Of a stretch of 50,502 bases of DNA, positions 18,436 to 26,252 are shown piece by piece. This DNA comes from Planctomycetota bacterium. Lineage in GTDB: Bacteria; Planctomycetota; PUPC01; JACPCR01. The stretch spans positions 1-50,502 of the forward strand of contig JAQBXN010000055.1 of assembly GCA_027625095.1 (NCBI GenBank). The letters run 5' to 3'. The notes below the pieces were generated by a model that worked only from the letters and a program-made list of their open reading frames with translations, searched no databases and was not told where the DNA came from. The first letter of the stretch is position 1, and each line of letters begins with the position of its first letter. A program made the position numbers and the translations under genes.

Positions 18436-18494
18436 CCAACGGATGGCAAACCGATACAACGGATGAAGAACTGGATCTAAAATCCATCCGTTGG
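18436..18494. repeat. Inverted and direct repeats of CCAACGGATGG upstream of the oxidoreductase gene
   Basis: CCAACGGATGG at 18436-18446 is the exact complement of 18484-18494, and the core CAACGGATG is repeated directly at 18457-18465. The arrangement lies between the secreted-protein gene and the Gfo/Idh/MocA gene. It could act as an operator with three binding half-sites or as a weak hairpin at the transcript end. There is no U-tract, so a simple intrinsic terminator is unlikely. Confidence 0.4.
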
Positions 18495-18608
18495 AGCTTT
18501 CCTGATTTGGTTCTGGCCGAAGGCTGCGGTAAGAGTAATCGTCATATCTGGCTCGTGAAGGCTTATCTCATCTTCTATACTCCCCGCCTCTTTGCGTGAG
18601 AAGATACC

Positions 18609-19601
18609 ATGAGCAAGAAACACAAGATTGCCATTATAGGCTGCGGGGGCGTCAGCAACCGCCATATCCAGGCGTGCAATTCCAGTGAGCGGGCCGAACT
18701 CGTTGCCCTCTGCGATAAGATTGAGGGCGCTGCAAGATCCAAGGCCGCCAATCGAGAGGGCATAAAGGTCTACAATTCGGCCCAGCAACTCGCGGATGAC
18801 AGATCCATCGACGTTGTCATCGTGGCCACTCCGCCGGATGTCCGGCTGGAAGTCGTCCGGCCTTTACTTGAATCCGGCAAGCACCTGCTCGTAGAAAAGC
18901 CGTTCGCTAACTCTATTGCCGAAGCGGAACTCATGGTCGCATTTGCCGGCGAGCAGGAAGTGAAGTTGGCGGTGAATCAGAATTTTCGCTTTCTCGAAGA
19001 GAGCCGGCACATCAAGGCCCTCCTCGATGAAGACAAGCTCGGTACTCCGTTCTTTATCTCTCAGCTCCATTCCTGCTGGCGCAACGAAGAAGACGGCTGG
19101 CGAAACACATCCGAACGTCTCGCTATTGCCGTCATGGGCATCCATTGGCTTGACCGCTTCCGTTGGCTGGTGGGGCAGGAGGCTCATTCCATTTATGCCA
19201 ACACTTTCTACAGCGGTCTCCTCGAATCAGAGGGTGAAGACCTGGCGAACGTTACAGTCGAATTCTCCAGCGGTTGTATGGCAAACCTTACAGAGCAGTG
19301 GAACTCTCACGGAAGGGGCGGTGCCAACTACTTTCAGATGGACTGTACTGAAGGAAGTGTGATTTTACGGGACGGAATTCTTAAAGCAGTTGGCAGCGAC
19401 CGCAAATCTCTACTAGAACAACCCGTGGATGCCGATATCGGGCCCACTTTCGCCAAATCGCTACTCGAACTCCTCGATGCCATCGATGAAGATCGGGAAC
19501 CGATGCACAGCGGTCTGAACAACCTCGGCACCATGGCCCTTCTCGAAGGTGCATATATCTCTGCCGAAGAGGGTTCAAAAGTCTCCATCGGCGAAGAATG
19601 A
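18609..19601 (+). CDS. Gfo/Idh/MocA-family NAD(P)-dependent oxidoreductase
   Basis: A 330-aa protein with the Rossmann fingerprint IAIIGCGGVSNRH at residues 6-18, VIVATPPDVRLEV at about 75, and the family signature EKPFANS near residue 96, whose Lys is the conserved catalytic residue. NQNFRF about 120 and the C-terminal beta-sheet domain complete the fold. These enzymes oxidise or epimerise sugars, inositols and related alcohols with a bound or free nicotinamide cofactor; the substrate cannot be read from sequence. In PVC bacteria they are abundant and often sit with PhyH, ThuA and sugar-isomerase genes, all of which occur in this window though not as one operon. Its stop codon ends five bases before the tRNA gene. 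Confidence 0.92.
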   Translation: MSKKHKIAIIGCGGVSNRHIQACNSSERAELVALCDKIEGAARSKAANREGIKVYNSAQQLADDRSIDVVIVATPPDVRLEVVRPLLESGKHLLVEKPFANSIAEAELMVAFAGEQEVKLAVNQNFRFLEESRHIKALLDEDKLGTPFFISQLHSCWRNEEDGWRNTSERLAIAVMGIHWLDRFRWLVGQEAHSIYANTFYSGLLESEGEDLANVTVEFSSGCMANLTEQWNSHGRGGANYFQMDCTEGSVILRDGILKAVGSDRKSLLEQPVDADIGPTFAKSLLELLDAIDEDREPMHSGLNNLGTMALLEGAYISAEEGSKVSIGEE

Positions 19602-19606
19602 TAATT

Positions 19607-19680
19607 CGGGGCGTGGCGCAGCATGGTAGCGCGCCTGGTTTGGGACCAGGAAGTCGCTGGTTCGAATCCAGTCGCCCCGA
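19607..19680 (+). tRNA. tRNA-Pro (anticodon TGG)
   Basis: The 74-nt cloverleaf has acceptor stem CGGGGCG paired with CGCCCCG, D arm GGCGCAGCATGGTAGCGC, anticodon stem CCTGG/CCAGG around loop TTTGGGA (anticodon TGG), T arm GCTGG/CCAGT with one G-T type mismatch around TTCGAAT, and discriminator base A. The 3' CCA is not encoded. The gene starts five bases after the oxidoreductase stop, so it may be cotranscribed with it. Confidence 0.95.
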
Positions 19681-19933
19681 CTGATTAGTAAACTCAAATC
19701 CCGTCGGCGGTTGCGAAAGCGGCTGTTGGCGGGATTTGAACTTATGCAGAGAAACGTATGGCCGAAAGGATCCAACCTCAGTTGGCTTAACCATATTCCG
19801 ATAGCAGTGAGGCGGCCATGGACACCGTATTCAGGATCTCAAGCTCGACAGAGGAATCCCGAATTGATCCCTCGATTTGTTTTGTGTTCTTTTTTGCTTG
19901 ATTTCCACGTTCTCTGACTGCGAAGTCATTCCC

Positions 19934-21721
19934 ATGAAAGCCAACGCCTGTCTGTGGTCATCGGTTTTGGTTGGCTACATGCTTCTGACGGGCTACGGTC
20001 AAACGGTCCTCGCTGCAGAACTGGTGAGGGCCGAAGTCGAAACCCGGCCCGCGTCGCCACTCGGCAATACGGCACTCACGGCGAACGGCCGCATTCAACC
20101 GCACGGGTTGCCGACAATTTGCTGGTTTGAATACGGGCCATCGAAGAGTTACGGGCAGCAGACATCGCCGCAACCCTTGGGGCCGAAGCTTGCGGCGTAT
20201 TATCACGAGAGTTGGGACCATGGGTCAGGCGGGTGGTTGGGCGGCATGTCGGGCAAGGATCTGGTTCATCATAGGAAAGGGGGTGCGCCCGGCGGATTCA
20301 TGCGATTCAGTGAACCGAGCGGTGACGATCCCAATCACGTGGACGGCATCGGCACCCTGCATCTCACGTCGTTTTTCTACCCTGGATCGCATCCCAGCGA
20401 CGTCGGACTGCAAGGCTGGTGGGGTGGCGGAGATCCCGATCTGCGGGACGCCAAGGTGACCATTTCCGTCCGCGGCAACCGGTTCGTTCCCAATGGCACG
20501 GAATTCGTCTGGTGGACGCAAAGCGATAAAGACATCGCCCAACAACTCACCTCCAACTGGCGGCGGGCCAACTGGGCTTACACCGGCTTCAGCCTGACTG
20601 ATGCGCTCCTCTCCGGGAAATGGGAACGGGTGAGTTATCGGCTGAACAACAATTCACACGACTGGACTTACGGGGGGCATAATCTGCTTCAAAACAGGCC
20701 GAATTATGTCTACGATTCCATCAACAATTCGCTGGCGCATCTCAATTGCGACTTTTTCCATCTCTTGGCGTTCGTCAATCCCGAGCACCGGCCAACTGGC
20801 TCAATTGATCTCGATGAGTTCACGGTTGCTTATCGCAATTATTCGCTGATTCATCCCGCGAACGGAGGCAAGTTGATTGCGGCTCCGGAGGACGGCCTTG
20901 ATGACCCGGCGAAACTTACCGACGGCTGGCGATTCGGTAAGGATCGTTCTTGGCGGAGCGTGAAAGCCCCAGCGTCGCCCCAGGAGTTCGTTTACCAGTT
21001 CGCGAACCCCGTGACAATCAAGACGGTTCAAGTGCATCAGCATGCTGAATGGCCCAGCATTGAGGTCGAAATCGCAACTTCGGAAGACGGCCGGCCCTGG
21101 ACCCCGTTGCTGACCAAGACAGTGCCGAAAAACTCTCCGGGTGAGCAGAATTTTGCCTTTCTCCTGGAACAGAATCTGAGCCGCAAGGCCACGTCGGCGA
21201 GAGTCAGGATCACGTCAGGTTACCACGAGGAGCATTGGGGCCTGGGCGAAATCGAATTCTTCGGCGACGGCGGTGTCCACTCCACTGACGACGACTGGTA
21301 CCATGTGAACCTGGATCTCCAGGAACTTAAGCCCGGCCAGAACTATCATTATCAATTGGTGGCAGAAAACTCAGCAGGAAAGGTGGCGGGGCCGGATATG
21401 TCATTCACTGTCCCAGTGGACGGAAAGCCGTATGTTGCGACTGGTGAATCAAAGCGGATCAAGTCCGACGCCGCGACCGTGACAGGCCGATTGACGCCAA
21501 TGGGAAAGAAGACGCAGTTCTTCTTCGAATATGGTATCGACGCCAGGTACGGGTCGAAGTCTGCTGAACAGTACGGTGGCATCCAGATCACCCCTCGGCT
21601 TGCCTCGGCCGTTCTGACCGGATTGAAGCCCGGCAAAACATATCATTATCGACTCGTTGGCGTGAACGAAGACGGCACAACGTTCGGGCCGGATGCAATG
21701 TTCACAACGCTCGCCAAATGA
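19934..21721 (+). CDS. Secreted protein with discoidin-like (F5/8 type C) and fibronectin type III-like domains
   Basis: A 595-aa protein from ATG 19934, giving a signal peptide with core LWSSVLVGYMLLTGYG ending near residue 31; an upstream in-frame ATG at 19877 is less likely. Residues about 35-75 and the two C-terminal stretches (YHYQLVAENSAGKVAGPDMSF and YHYRLVGVNEDGTTFGPDAMF) are fibronectin type III-like repeats. The middle (about 310-445) has the pattern of a discoidin/F5-8C carbohydrate-binding domain: WPSIEVEIATSEDGRPW and ARVRITSGYHEEHWGLGEIEF. No catalytic domain is recognised. Inference: an exported adhesin or carbohydrate-binding protein. It follows tRNA-Pro by 253 bp and may be part of an inserted segment. 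Confidence 0.72.
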   Translation: MKANACLWSSVLVGYMLLTGYGQTVLAAELVRAEVETRPASPLGNTALTANGRIQPHGLPTICWFEYGPSKSYGQQTSPQPLGPKLAAYYHESWDHGSGGWLGGMSGKDLVHHRKGGAPGGFMRFSEPSGDDPNHVDGIGTLHLTSFFYPGSHPSDVGLQGWWGGGDPDLRDAKVTISVRGNRFVPNGTEFVWWTQSDKDIAQQLTSNWRRANWAYTGFSLTDALLSGKWERVSYRLNNNSHDWTYGGHNLLQNRPNYVYDSINNSLAHLNCDFFHLLAFVNPEHRPTGSIDLDEFTVAYRNYSLIHPANGGKLIAAPEDGLDDPAKLTDGWRFGKDRSWRSVKAPASPQEFVYQFANPVTIKTVQVHQHAEWPSIEVEIATSEDGRPWTPLLTKTVPKNSPGEQNFAFLLEQNLSRKATSARVRITSGYHEEHWGLGEIEFFGDGGVHSTDDDWYHVNLDLQELKPGQNYHYQLVAENSAGKVAGPDMSFTVPVDGKPYVATGESKRIKSDAATVTGRLTPMGKKTQFFFEYGIDARYGSKSAEQYGGIQITPRLASAVLTGLKPGKTYHYRLVGVNEDGTTFGPDAMFTTLAK

Positions 21722-22403
21722 TCTCTCAGGGGTCGCATCTCTGCCGCGACACGAACACCGTTGCTGCCAGAGGCGAGAATCCAGCGGCGCCCGCCAGAGG
21801 GATCAGTAGGACTAGCGGCGGGGTTCATAAAAGCAATCGGAGTGCCATGCACAGTAAGCCCGAATCGGCGGAATTTTTAGGCCTTGTTATCGGTGCGCTT
21901 TGGGCCACCCAACCGGACATGTTTCGGTGCAAATATCGCAACCGTCAGTCAGAATTGGACTTACCGTCATTCATTTGTCGGTGAAGCCCTGCTTCCCAAC
22001 TCCCGACACCGGTCAGAAAAAGTTCAATAGCCGTCTTGTCGCCCCGACCATTCTTAAAAAAAGCAGTTCGGCTAAAAAGTCGAACGGCTTTCTTTTGTCA
22101 GACAAAGAGTTGAGTCAGTCAAATTACGGTTCAAACTCACGCAATCTAGAGTCTTGATCTCTTCCGCAATCTTCGGGGGACTTCTCTCAAGCACTTCGGG
22201 ATTGCCTCAAGCAAGTATCCTCCTCTGAATCACTTTGACTTCGCAGTTCTTTCCCGACCCAGAAGCAAGTGTCAAAAGAAGGTCTGGCCTCATCGCCCTC
22301 CAGACCAGGAAAAGGACGTCTTTTAATTTACCCCAGCCTTGATAGGGACCCTAGATGGGCCTTGGCTGACATGCAATTTCCTATCGGTTAGACTCTTGTT
22401 GCC
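21722..22403. other. 682-bp stretch without a supported gene
   Basis: Both strands were checked. Short frames (up to 88 codons) overlap each other and have no family resemblance or coding bias that I can see. The only noticeable item is an 11-base match to the 3' end of tRNA-Pro at 22038-22048. AT-rich runs occur at 22055-22085. No convincing terminator or promoter is visible. The region may be degraded accessory DNA. Confidence 0.5.
22038..22048 (+). repeat. 11-bp match to the 3' end of tRNA-Pro, possible att-like remnant
   Basis: GTCGCCCCGAC here equals 19671-19681, the last ten bases of tRNA-Pro plus one flanking base. Site-specific integration into tRNA 3' ends leaves such duplications. 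At 11 bp, with no integrase seen, chance is a serious alternative. Confidence 0.25.
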
Positions 22404-23471
22404 ATGGCTACACCACTTCCACCTCTTACCGCTGAAGACATCCGCCACTTTGTCGAATACGGTTTTGTCGTCAAGCGCAATGTCCTCAGTCGCAGCCTCT
22501 GCGCGATGGCGCGCGACCGGCTGTGGGCAGGAAACACCTCGAGCCACCTTCGCCGGGATGATCCACAGACCTGGACGACCGGTCTTCCGGAGGCGGATCG
22601 TGAGAGCACGATCGATGGCCTCAATGACCGCACGTCTGAATACGGCTGGCGGCTGCGCGAGCTTGCGGGCGACCAGGCCATGATCGACTTGCTGCCGCGC
22701 CGCGTGTTCCCATGGCTTGAGCAATTGCTTGGCGAAGGCGAAGTGGTGGAGCCGCAGGTGACGTCCTCTCCTGCCGACCCCGATCCGCGCGGCACCCGAC
22801 TGCGTGGTTGGCCGATGTGGGGTGGCAAGGAGCTGCGCGGCGTCTATTGCGTATTGCCGCAGGAAAAGACGGACGCTTCGCCAGCGCTGGCGGACGTCGC
22901 ACGTGCCGGCGCACATATTGATCCGGAGCCGATGCACTTCGTGGTCAGCGGCTATATCGATACGGTACCGAAGGGCGGGGGTGGGATCTCACTGTTTCCG
23001 GGCAGCCATCGCCTGCTTTATGAGGCCGTCCCGGAATCCGCGGACCTGGGACGGTATTCGATCCTGCACCCACCGCATCCGGAGAGTGGCGCCGCCGAAT
23101 TCGTGCTGCCCCAGCCATCGGACCTCAAGGACAAACTTGCCGACATCGAGCCGTTTGAGTTCTACGGTGATGAAGGAGACCTGCTTTTGTGGCATGGCCG
23201 GATGTACCACGCGGCCACGCCGAACTATTGCACCGATCCCCCACAGATCCGGCAACTGGCCCTGTATGACGTGTATAAGAAGTCCGTGTACGATCGCGTC
23301 TTCACCGGGCGCTACGTCAAGGGGCCGCGGGCGTCGCCGCCGCCATCCATCCGGGGTCGGTACGGACTCGAACTCGGGCCCGCCCTCCCGCCGCCGGCGC
23401 CGCGTGCTGAGGGGCCCGGGCTTTGGGCTGACTGGAGCGAGGCCGTCCGCACTGCCGCGGCGACGCGCTAG
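22404..23471 (+). CDS. Phytanoyl-CoA dioxygenase (PhyH) family oxygenase, second copy type
   Basis: A 355-aa protein with the Fe(II)/2-oxoglutarate oxygenase pattern: AHIDPEPMHF (His171, Asp173), the motif GGGGISLFPGSHR before the core strand, and the distal ligand in WHGRMYHAATPN (His269). The N-terminus (DIRHFVEYGFVVKRNVLSR) is typical PhyH. It is about 90 residues longer than the 268-aa PhyH at 9312, and the two share motifs but not obvious close sequence, so they are not recent duplicates. GC content is visibly higher than in the flanking noncoding DNA, most strongly in the last 150 bases, which encode a Pro/Ala/Arg-rich tail. The substrate is unknown. No Shine-Dalgarno sequence is seen. 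Confidence 0.85.
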   Translation: MATPLPPLTAEDIRHFVEYGFVVKRNVLSRSLCAMARDRLWAGNTSSHLRRDDPQTWTTGLPEADRESTIDGLNDRTSEYGWRLRELAGDQAMIDLLPRRVFPWLEQLLGEGEVVEPQVTSSPADPDPRGTRLRGWPMWGGKELRGVYCVLPQEKTDASPALADVARAGAHIDPEPMHFVVSGYIDTVPKGGGGISLFPGSHRLLYEAVPESADLGRYSILHPPHPESGAAEFVLPQPSDLKDKLADIEPFEFYGDEGDLLLWHGRMYHAATPNYCTDPPQIRQLALYDVYKKSVYDRVFTGRYVKGPRASPPPSIRGRYGLELGPALPPPAPRAEGPGLWADWSEAVRTAAATR

Positions 23472-23577
23472 CAGATGTAGATATGGAGCCGGTGATCGCA
23501 TCGACGAGACTGTCAGTTGCGTCTTCTTTGAAAGCGGTGGCGACCACGAAAAATCGGTCAACCGACGGCTCACCATC

Positions 23578-23808
23578 ATGCAGCGGGCAGAGGACGGCAG
23601 ACTGTTCATGGACATCACCGATCCATACATCGGCATCGAGTCCTCCTGCACCGCAACGAACAGGTCACCCGAACGCGAGATAAGAATCACTCTGGATCGA
23701 CCAATGAAGCTCGTCCCTGGCAAAGACGGCGCAAGCATGGAGGATCGTACCCTCGTCTTCACAACTCAGGACGCGGTCGTTGACGAGGCCGAGATTGATG
23801 TCTTGTGA
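23578..23808 (+). pseudogene. Probable gene remnant or short ORF after the second PhyH gene
   Basis: From ATG 23578 a 76-codon frame encodes a hydrophilic, plausible-looking peptide (GRLFMDITDPYIGIESSC; REIRITLDRPMKLVPG). The same frame is open and coding-like upstream to about 23495 (DETVSCVFFESGGDHEKS), where no start codon exists and the frame then runs antisense-like through the PhyH gene. This suggests the 3' end of a lost gene. No family is recognised. The neighbourhood also has a long noncoding stretch and a chimeric gene, consistent with decay. Confidence 0.35.
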
Positions 23809-24132
23809 GGAGAGTGATGCTCGAGCCCAGAGTTCGCAGATGGATTTACGACCACGTGCCGGAAGGACGCGCCTGTCTTGCAGACACCTAACGGCATTTT
23901 CGACAGGTTTGTTGTTGAATATGCAAACAGCACGAAATGGTCGAGGAGTTCAATTCCTTTTGATTTGATTTGATGACCTATCGGATGTCCCACGAAGCTC
24001 AGTCAGTTGGAATGGGGGACAAGTTAGCCCGTAAGCCCCAGAAAGTGCTGAACCACGAGCAATTCGGGCTCGGGGGAGCTAAGGAAGGGCTCGATGAACG
24101 GCTCGAGCACCCGACTTTGTTCGAAGAATTTT
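23809..24132. other. 324-bp stretch without a supported gene
   Basis: Short overlapping frames are present but none has a family pattern. No hairpin terminator is visible. The last part directly precedes the signal-peptide start of the chimeric gene at 24133 and must contain its promoter if that gene is expressed. Confidence 0.4.
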
Positions 24133-25203
24133 ATGAATATGAAATACCTGACTGTCTTGATTCTGCTCGCCGCATTCAGCCTGTTTACCGTAGAAAATTT
24201 CGCCGAAGAATTCGTCTTTGGCGAACAATTCAAAGCTCTTGATAACGCGGCTACCGGCGAATGGTGGAAGCGTAATCCCTCGCCGGAGGAGTTGAAGAAC
24301 AAGAATGAGAAGAACCCCAAGCCGATCGTCAATCTCAATGTTGAACGGGACAAGGTGGTAGCGTTCGCGCTTTACACCCATGACGATGAGGTACTCAAGC
24401 TGACGGGGCAGCTTTATCCGCTGATGCCCGATGAGTTGCTGGAGGCACGACTGGAGGTGAAGCGTGACGGAGAGTGGTTAGAGATTGCAAAGGAGCCGGT
24501 GCAGCTTCCTGGATGGAGCGCTCATTTCAGAATCGCCAATTGGGATGCCACCAAGGATGTGGCGTACCGCGTTCGGCATGGTGCAAAGGCCATGTTTGAG
24601 GGGTTGATTCGTCATGACCCGATCGAAAAGAATGAGATTCTCGTTGGCAACCTTTCGTGCAATTCGAGCCGCACGCCAGGGGAGCGCCCTCGCATCTTAA
24701 AGAATCTGAAACTTCAGGCCGTCGATGTCGCCTCCATCAAATTCCCTGGCCTTCTCCACCACTTGGAGCTTTCACCCCACCAGGACGAGATCCTCTCGAT
24801 CAAAATTCAGGCAGATACCAACCCGCCATCGGGTGCGGTATTCGATACCACTCTTGTGACTCGGTACGTAACCTTGAACCTCCATTATCACGACCGAAGT
24901 ACTCTCCTTGCCGGGAAGCTCAATGCCCTGTTGACTCGTGGTCATACGAAGGGCCGCGACATCTATGACCTGATGTGGTATCTCAGCCAGCCGGAGTGGC
25001 CTGAGCCGAATCTGGAATACCTGAATAATGCGTTGCAGCAGTTCGATACCAATATGAGGGTAGAAGACTGGCGGGAATCGCTTGCTAAACGTCTGTCCTC
25101 AATGGATTGGGGCAAGGCCCTCGCGGATGTGCGCGTCTTTCTGGAAAGGCAGGAGGATTTGGAAATTCTGACCAGGGAGAACATTCTGAAACTGCTGGGT
25201 TAG
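24133..25203 (+). CDS. Chimeric ORF: PhoD-like phosphodiesterase N-terminus joined to AbiEii/AbiGii toxin C-terminus
   Basis: A 356-aa frame from ATG 24133 with signal peptide (KYLTVLILLAAFSLFTV). Residues about 25-195 match the N-terminal beta domain of PhoD-like metallophosphoesterases of PVC bacteria, ending in EILVGNLSCNSSRTPGERP, after which the metal-binding part normally starts; it is absent. From about residue 200 (base 24730) the protein becomes the C-terminal part of an AbiEii/AbiGii-type nucleotidyltransferase toxin: KIQADTNPPSGA, LLAGKLNALLTRGHTKGRDIYDL. The toxin's nucleotidyltransferase GS-DxD region is missing. Both halves are thus truncated and joined in frame. A signal peptide on a cytoplasmic toxin domain makes a working product unlikely. 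Deletion fusion, recombination or an assembly join are all possible. Confidence 0.7.
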   Translation: MNMKYLTVLILLAAFSLFTVENFAEEFVFGEQFKALDNAATGEWWKRNPSPEELKNKNEKNPKPIVNLNVERDKVVAFALYTHDDEVLKLTGQLYPLMPDELLEARLEVKRDGEWLEIAKEPVQLPGWSAHFRIANWDATKDVAYRVRHGAKAMFEGLIRHDPIEKNEILVGNLSCNSSRTPGERPRILKNLKLQAVDVASIKFPGLLHHLELSPHQDEILSIKIQADTNPPSGAVFDTTLVTRYVTLNLHYHDRSTLLAGKLNALLTRGHTKGRDIYDLMWYLSQPEWPEPNLEYLNNALQQFDTNMRVEDWRESLAKRLSSMDWGKALADVRVFLERQEDLEILTRENILKLLG

Positions 25204-25268
25204 AGTCTGCTGTCGTATTTTTGATATTGGCTGCGTGAGGCGGCCTCAAGTAATTAGAAATTTTCACT

Positions 25269-26054
25269 ATGTCTCAAAGAAAAATCGGAATTCGGCTCGA
25301 TAGTCTTCGCGGGCGGCCCAGGGAGGTGCTCGCCCTGGCCGCAGAACTGGAGATGGAGGGTGTCGAGATAAATTGTATGCAAGGAGAGTTCACGCCGGCC
25401 GGATTGGACCGGCAGGCTCGCAAGGCAGTGGTGCATTTCCTCGAGGATTTGCAGCTCGAACTGGTCTCGCTGGGTGCGGATACTGGATTTCGGTTTGAGG
25501 ATGAATCGCGGATTGACGAGTTTGTCGAGAAATCGCAACAGGCGCTCGACCTCGCTCTGGATTTGCAGTCGCCGTTCATCACCATGGCGATTGGTGGATT
25601 GCCTGAGGATAAAGGATCAGACCGGTATGAATTGATCTCTACGGTGATGCAAGAGTTGGGTCATGACGCGGCAAACCGTGGCCTGGCCATTGCGCTTTCG
25701 GCTGGGATGGAATCGCCGGAGTCCCTTAACGAGTTCTTGAATGGGCTCGACAACGATGGCCTGAAAGTGAATTTCGATCCGGCAAACATGATCGTGTTCG
25801 GGCACGCTCCGGCGGACGCGGTAGCGACTCTTGGTGCACACATGGTCTGCTTTCGCGCGCGTGACGCGAGGAAATATCTGGACGGCTCAGCGGAAGAGCT
25901 TTCCTTGGGCGAAGGCGATGTGCCGTTTGATGATGTGATCGACGCTTTGAATGAGATCGAATACGAGAGATTCCTTCTCATCGCCAAGGCGCCGCAGGAG
26001 GAACAGCGGGAAGCAATTGAAACGGCTCGTGATTTCCTGAGGCGGTATGAATAG
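25269..26054 (+). CDS. Sugar phosphate isomerase/epimerase-like TIM-barrel protein (xylose isomerase-like family)
   Basis: A 261-aa protein with the AP-endonuclease-2/xylose isomerase-like TIM-barrel layout: IGIRLDSLRGRP first strand, EGVEINCMQGEF with the beta-2 Glu, LNEFLNGLDNDGLKVNFDPAN including the conserved Asp-Pro-Ala-Asn, and GEGDVPFDDVIDAL followed by the last strand. In most relatives the barrel centre carries Glu/Asp/His metal ligands; here ALSAGMES stands where a catalytic Glu/His is usual and FRARDAR replaces the common HIKD, so the metal site may be altered. Substrate unknown. It starts 65 bp after the chimeric gene on the same strand. Confidence 0.82.
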   Translation: MSQRKIGIRLDSLRGRPREVLALAAELEMEGVEINCMQGEFTPAGLDRQARKAVVHFLEDLQLELVSLGADTGFRFEDESRIDEFVEKSQQALDLALDLQSPFITMAIGGLPEDKGSDRYELISTVMQELGHDAANRGLAIALSAGMESPESLNEFLNGLDNDGLKVNFDPANMIVFGHAPADAVATLGAHMVCFRARDARKYLDGSAEELSLGEGDVPFDDVIDALNEIEYERFLLIAKAPQEEQREAIETARDFLRRYE

Positions 26055-26252
26055 GCAAAGGAATTGGCAAACTAATTGACGGGCAAGCAAAACGGAGGGT
26101 GAGTGAATTTTGGAAATCAGGTGCGTCGGATGGCGAAGTATTCCGTATTCCTCATCCCTTCCCCCCGACTGCTTGCGAAAGGGTAGAGGTGCCATTACAG
26201 AGTCTGATTCGTTCCTTAATGGCGGATAACTCTAACCACCACCCGATCTGCT

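Noticed and set aside
22050..22090. Possible intrinsic terminator in the empty stretch
   Set aside because: The best stem is five base pairs with a long loop and there is no convincing T-run on either strand.
22804..23471. Upstream part of a long + frame overlapping the second PhyH gene
   Set aside because: Within the PhyH gene it is an Arg/Ser-rich shadow frame; only the part after 23495 looks coding and is listed as a remnant.
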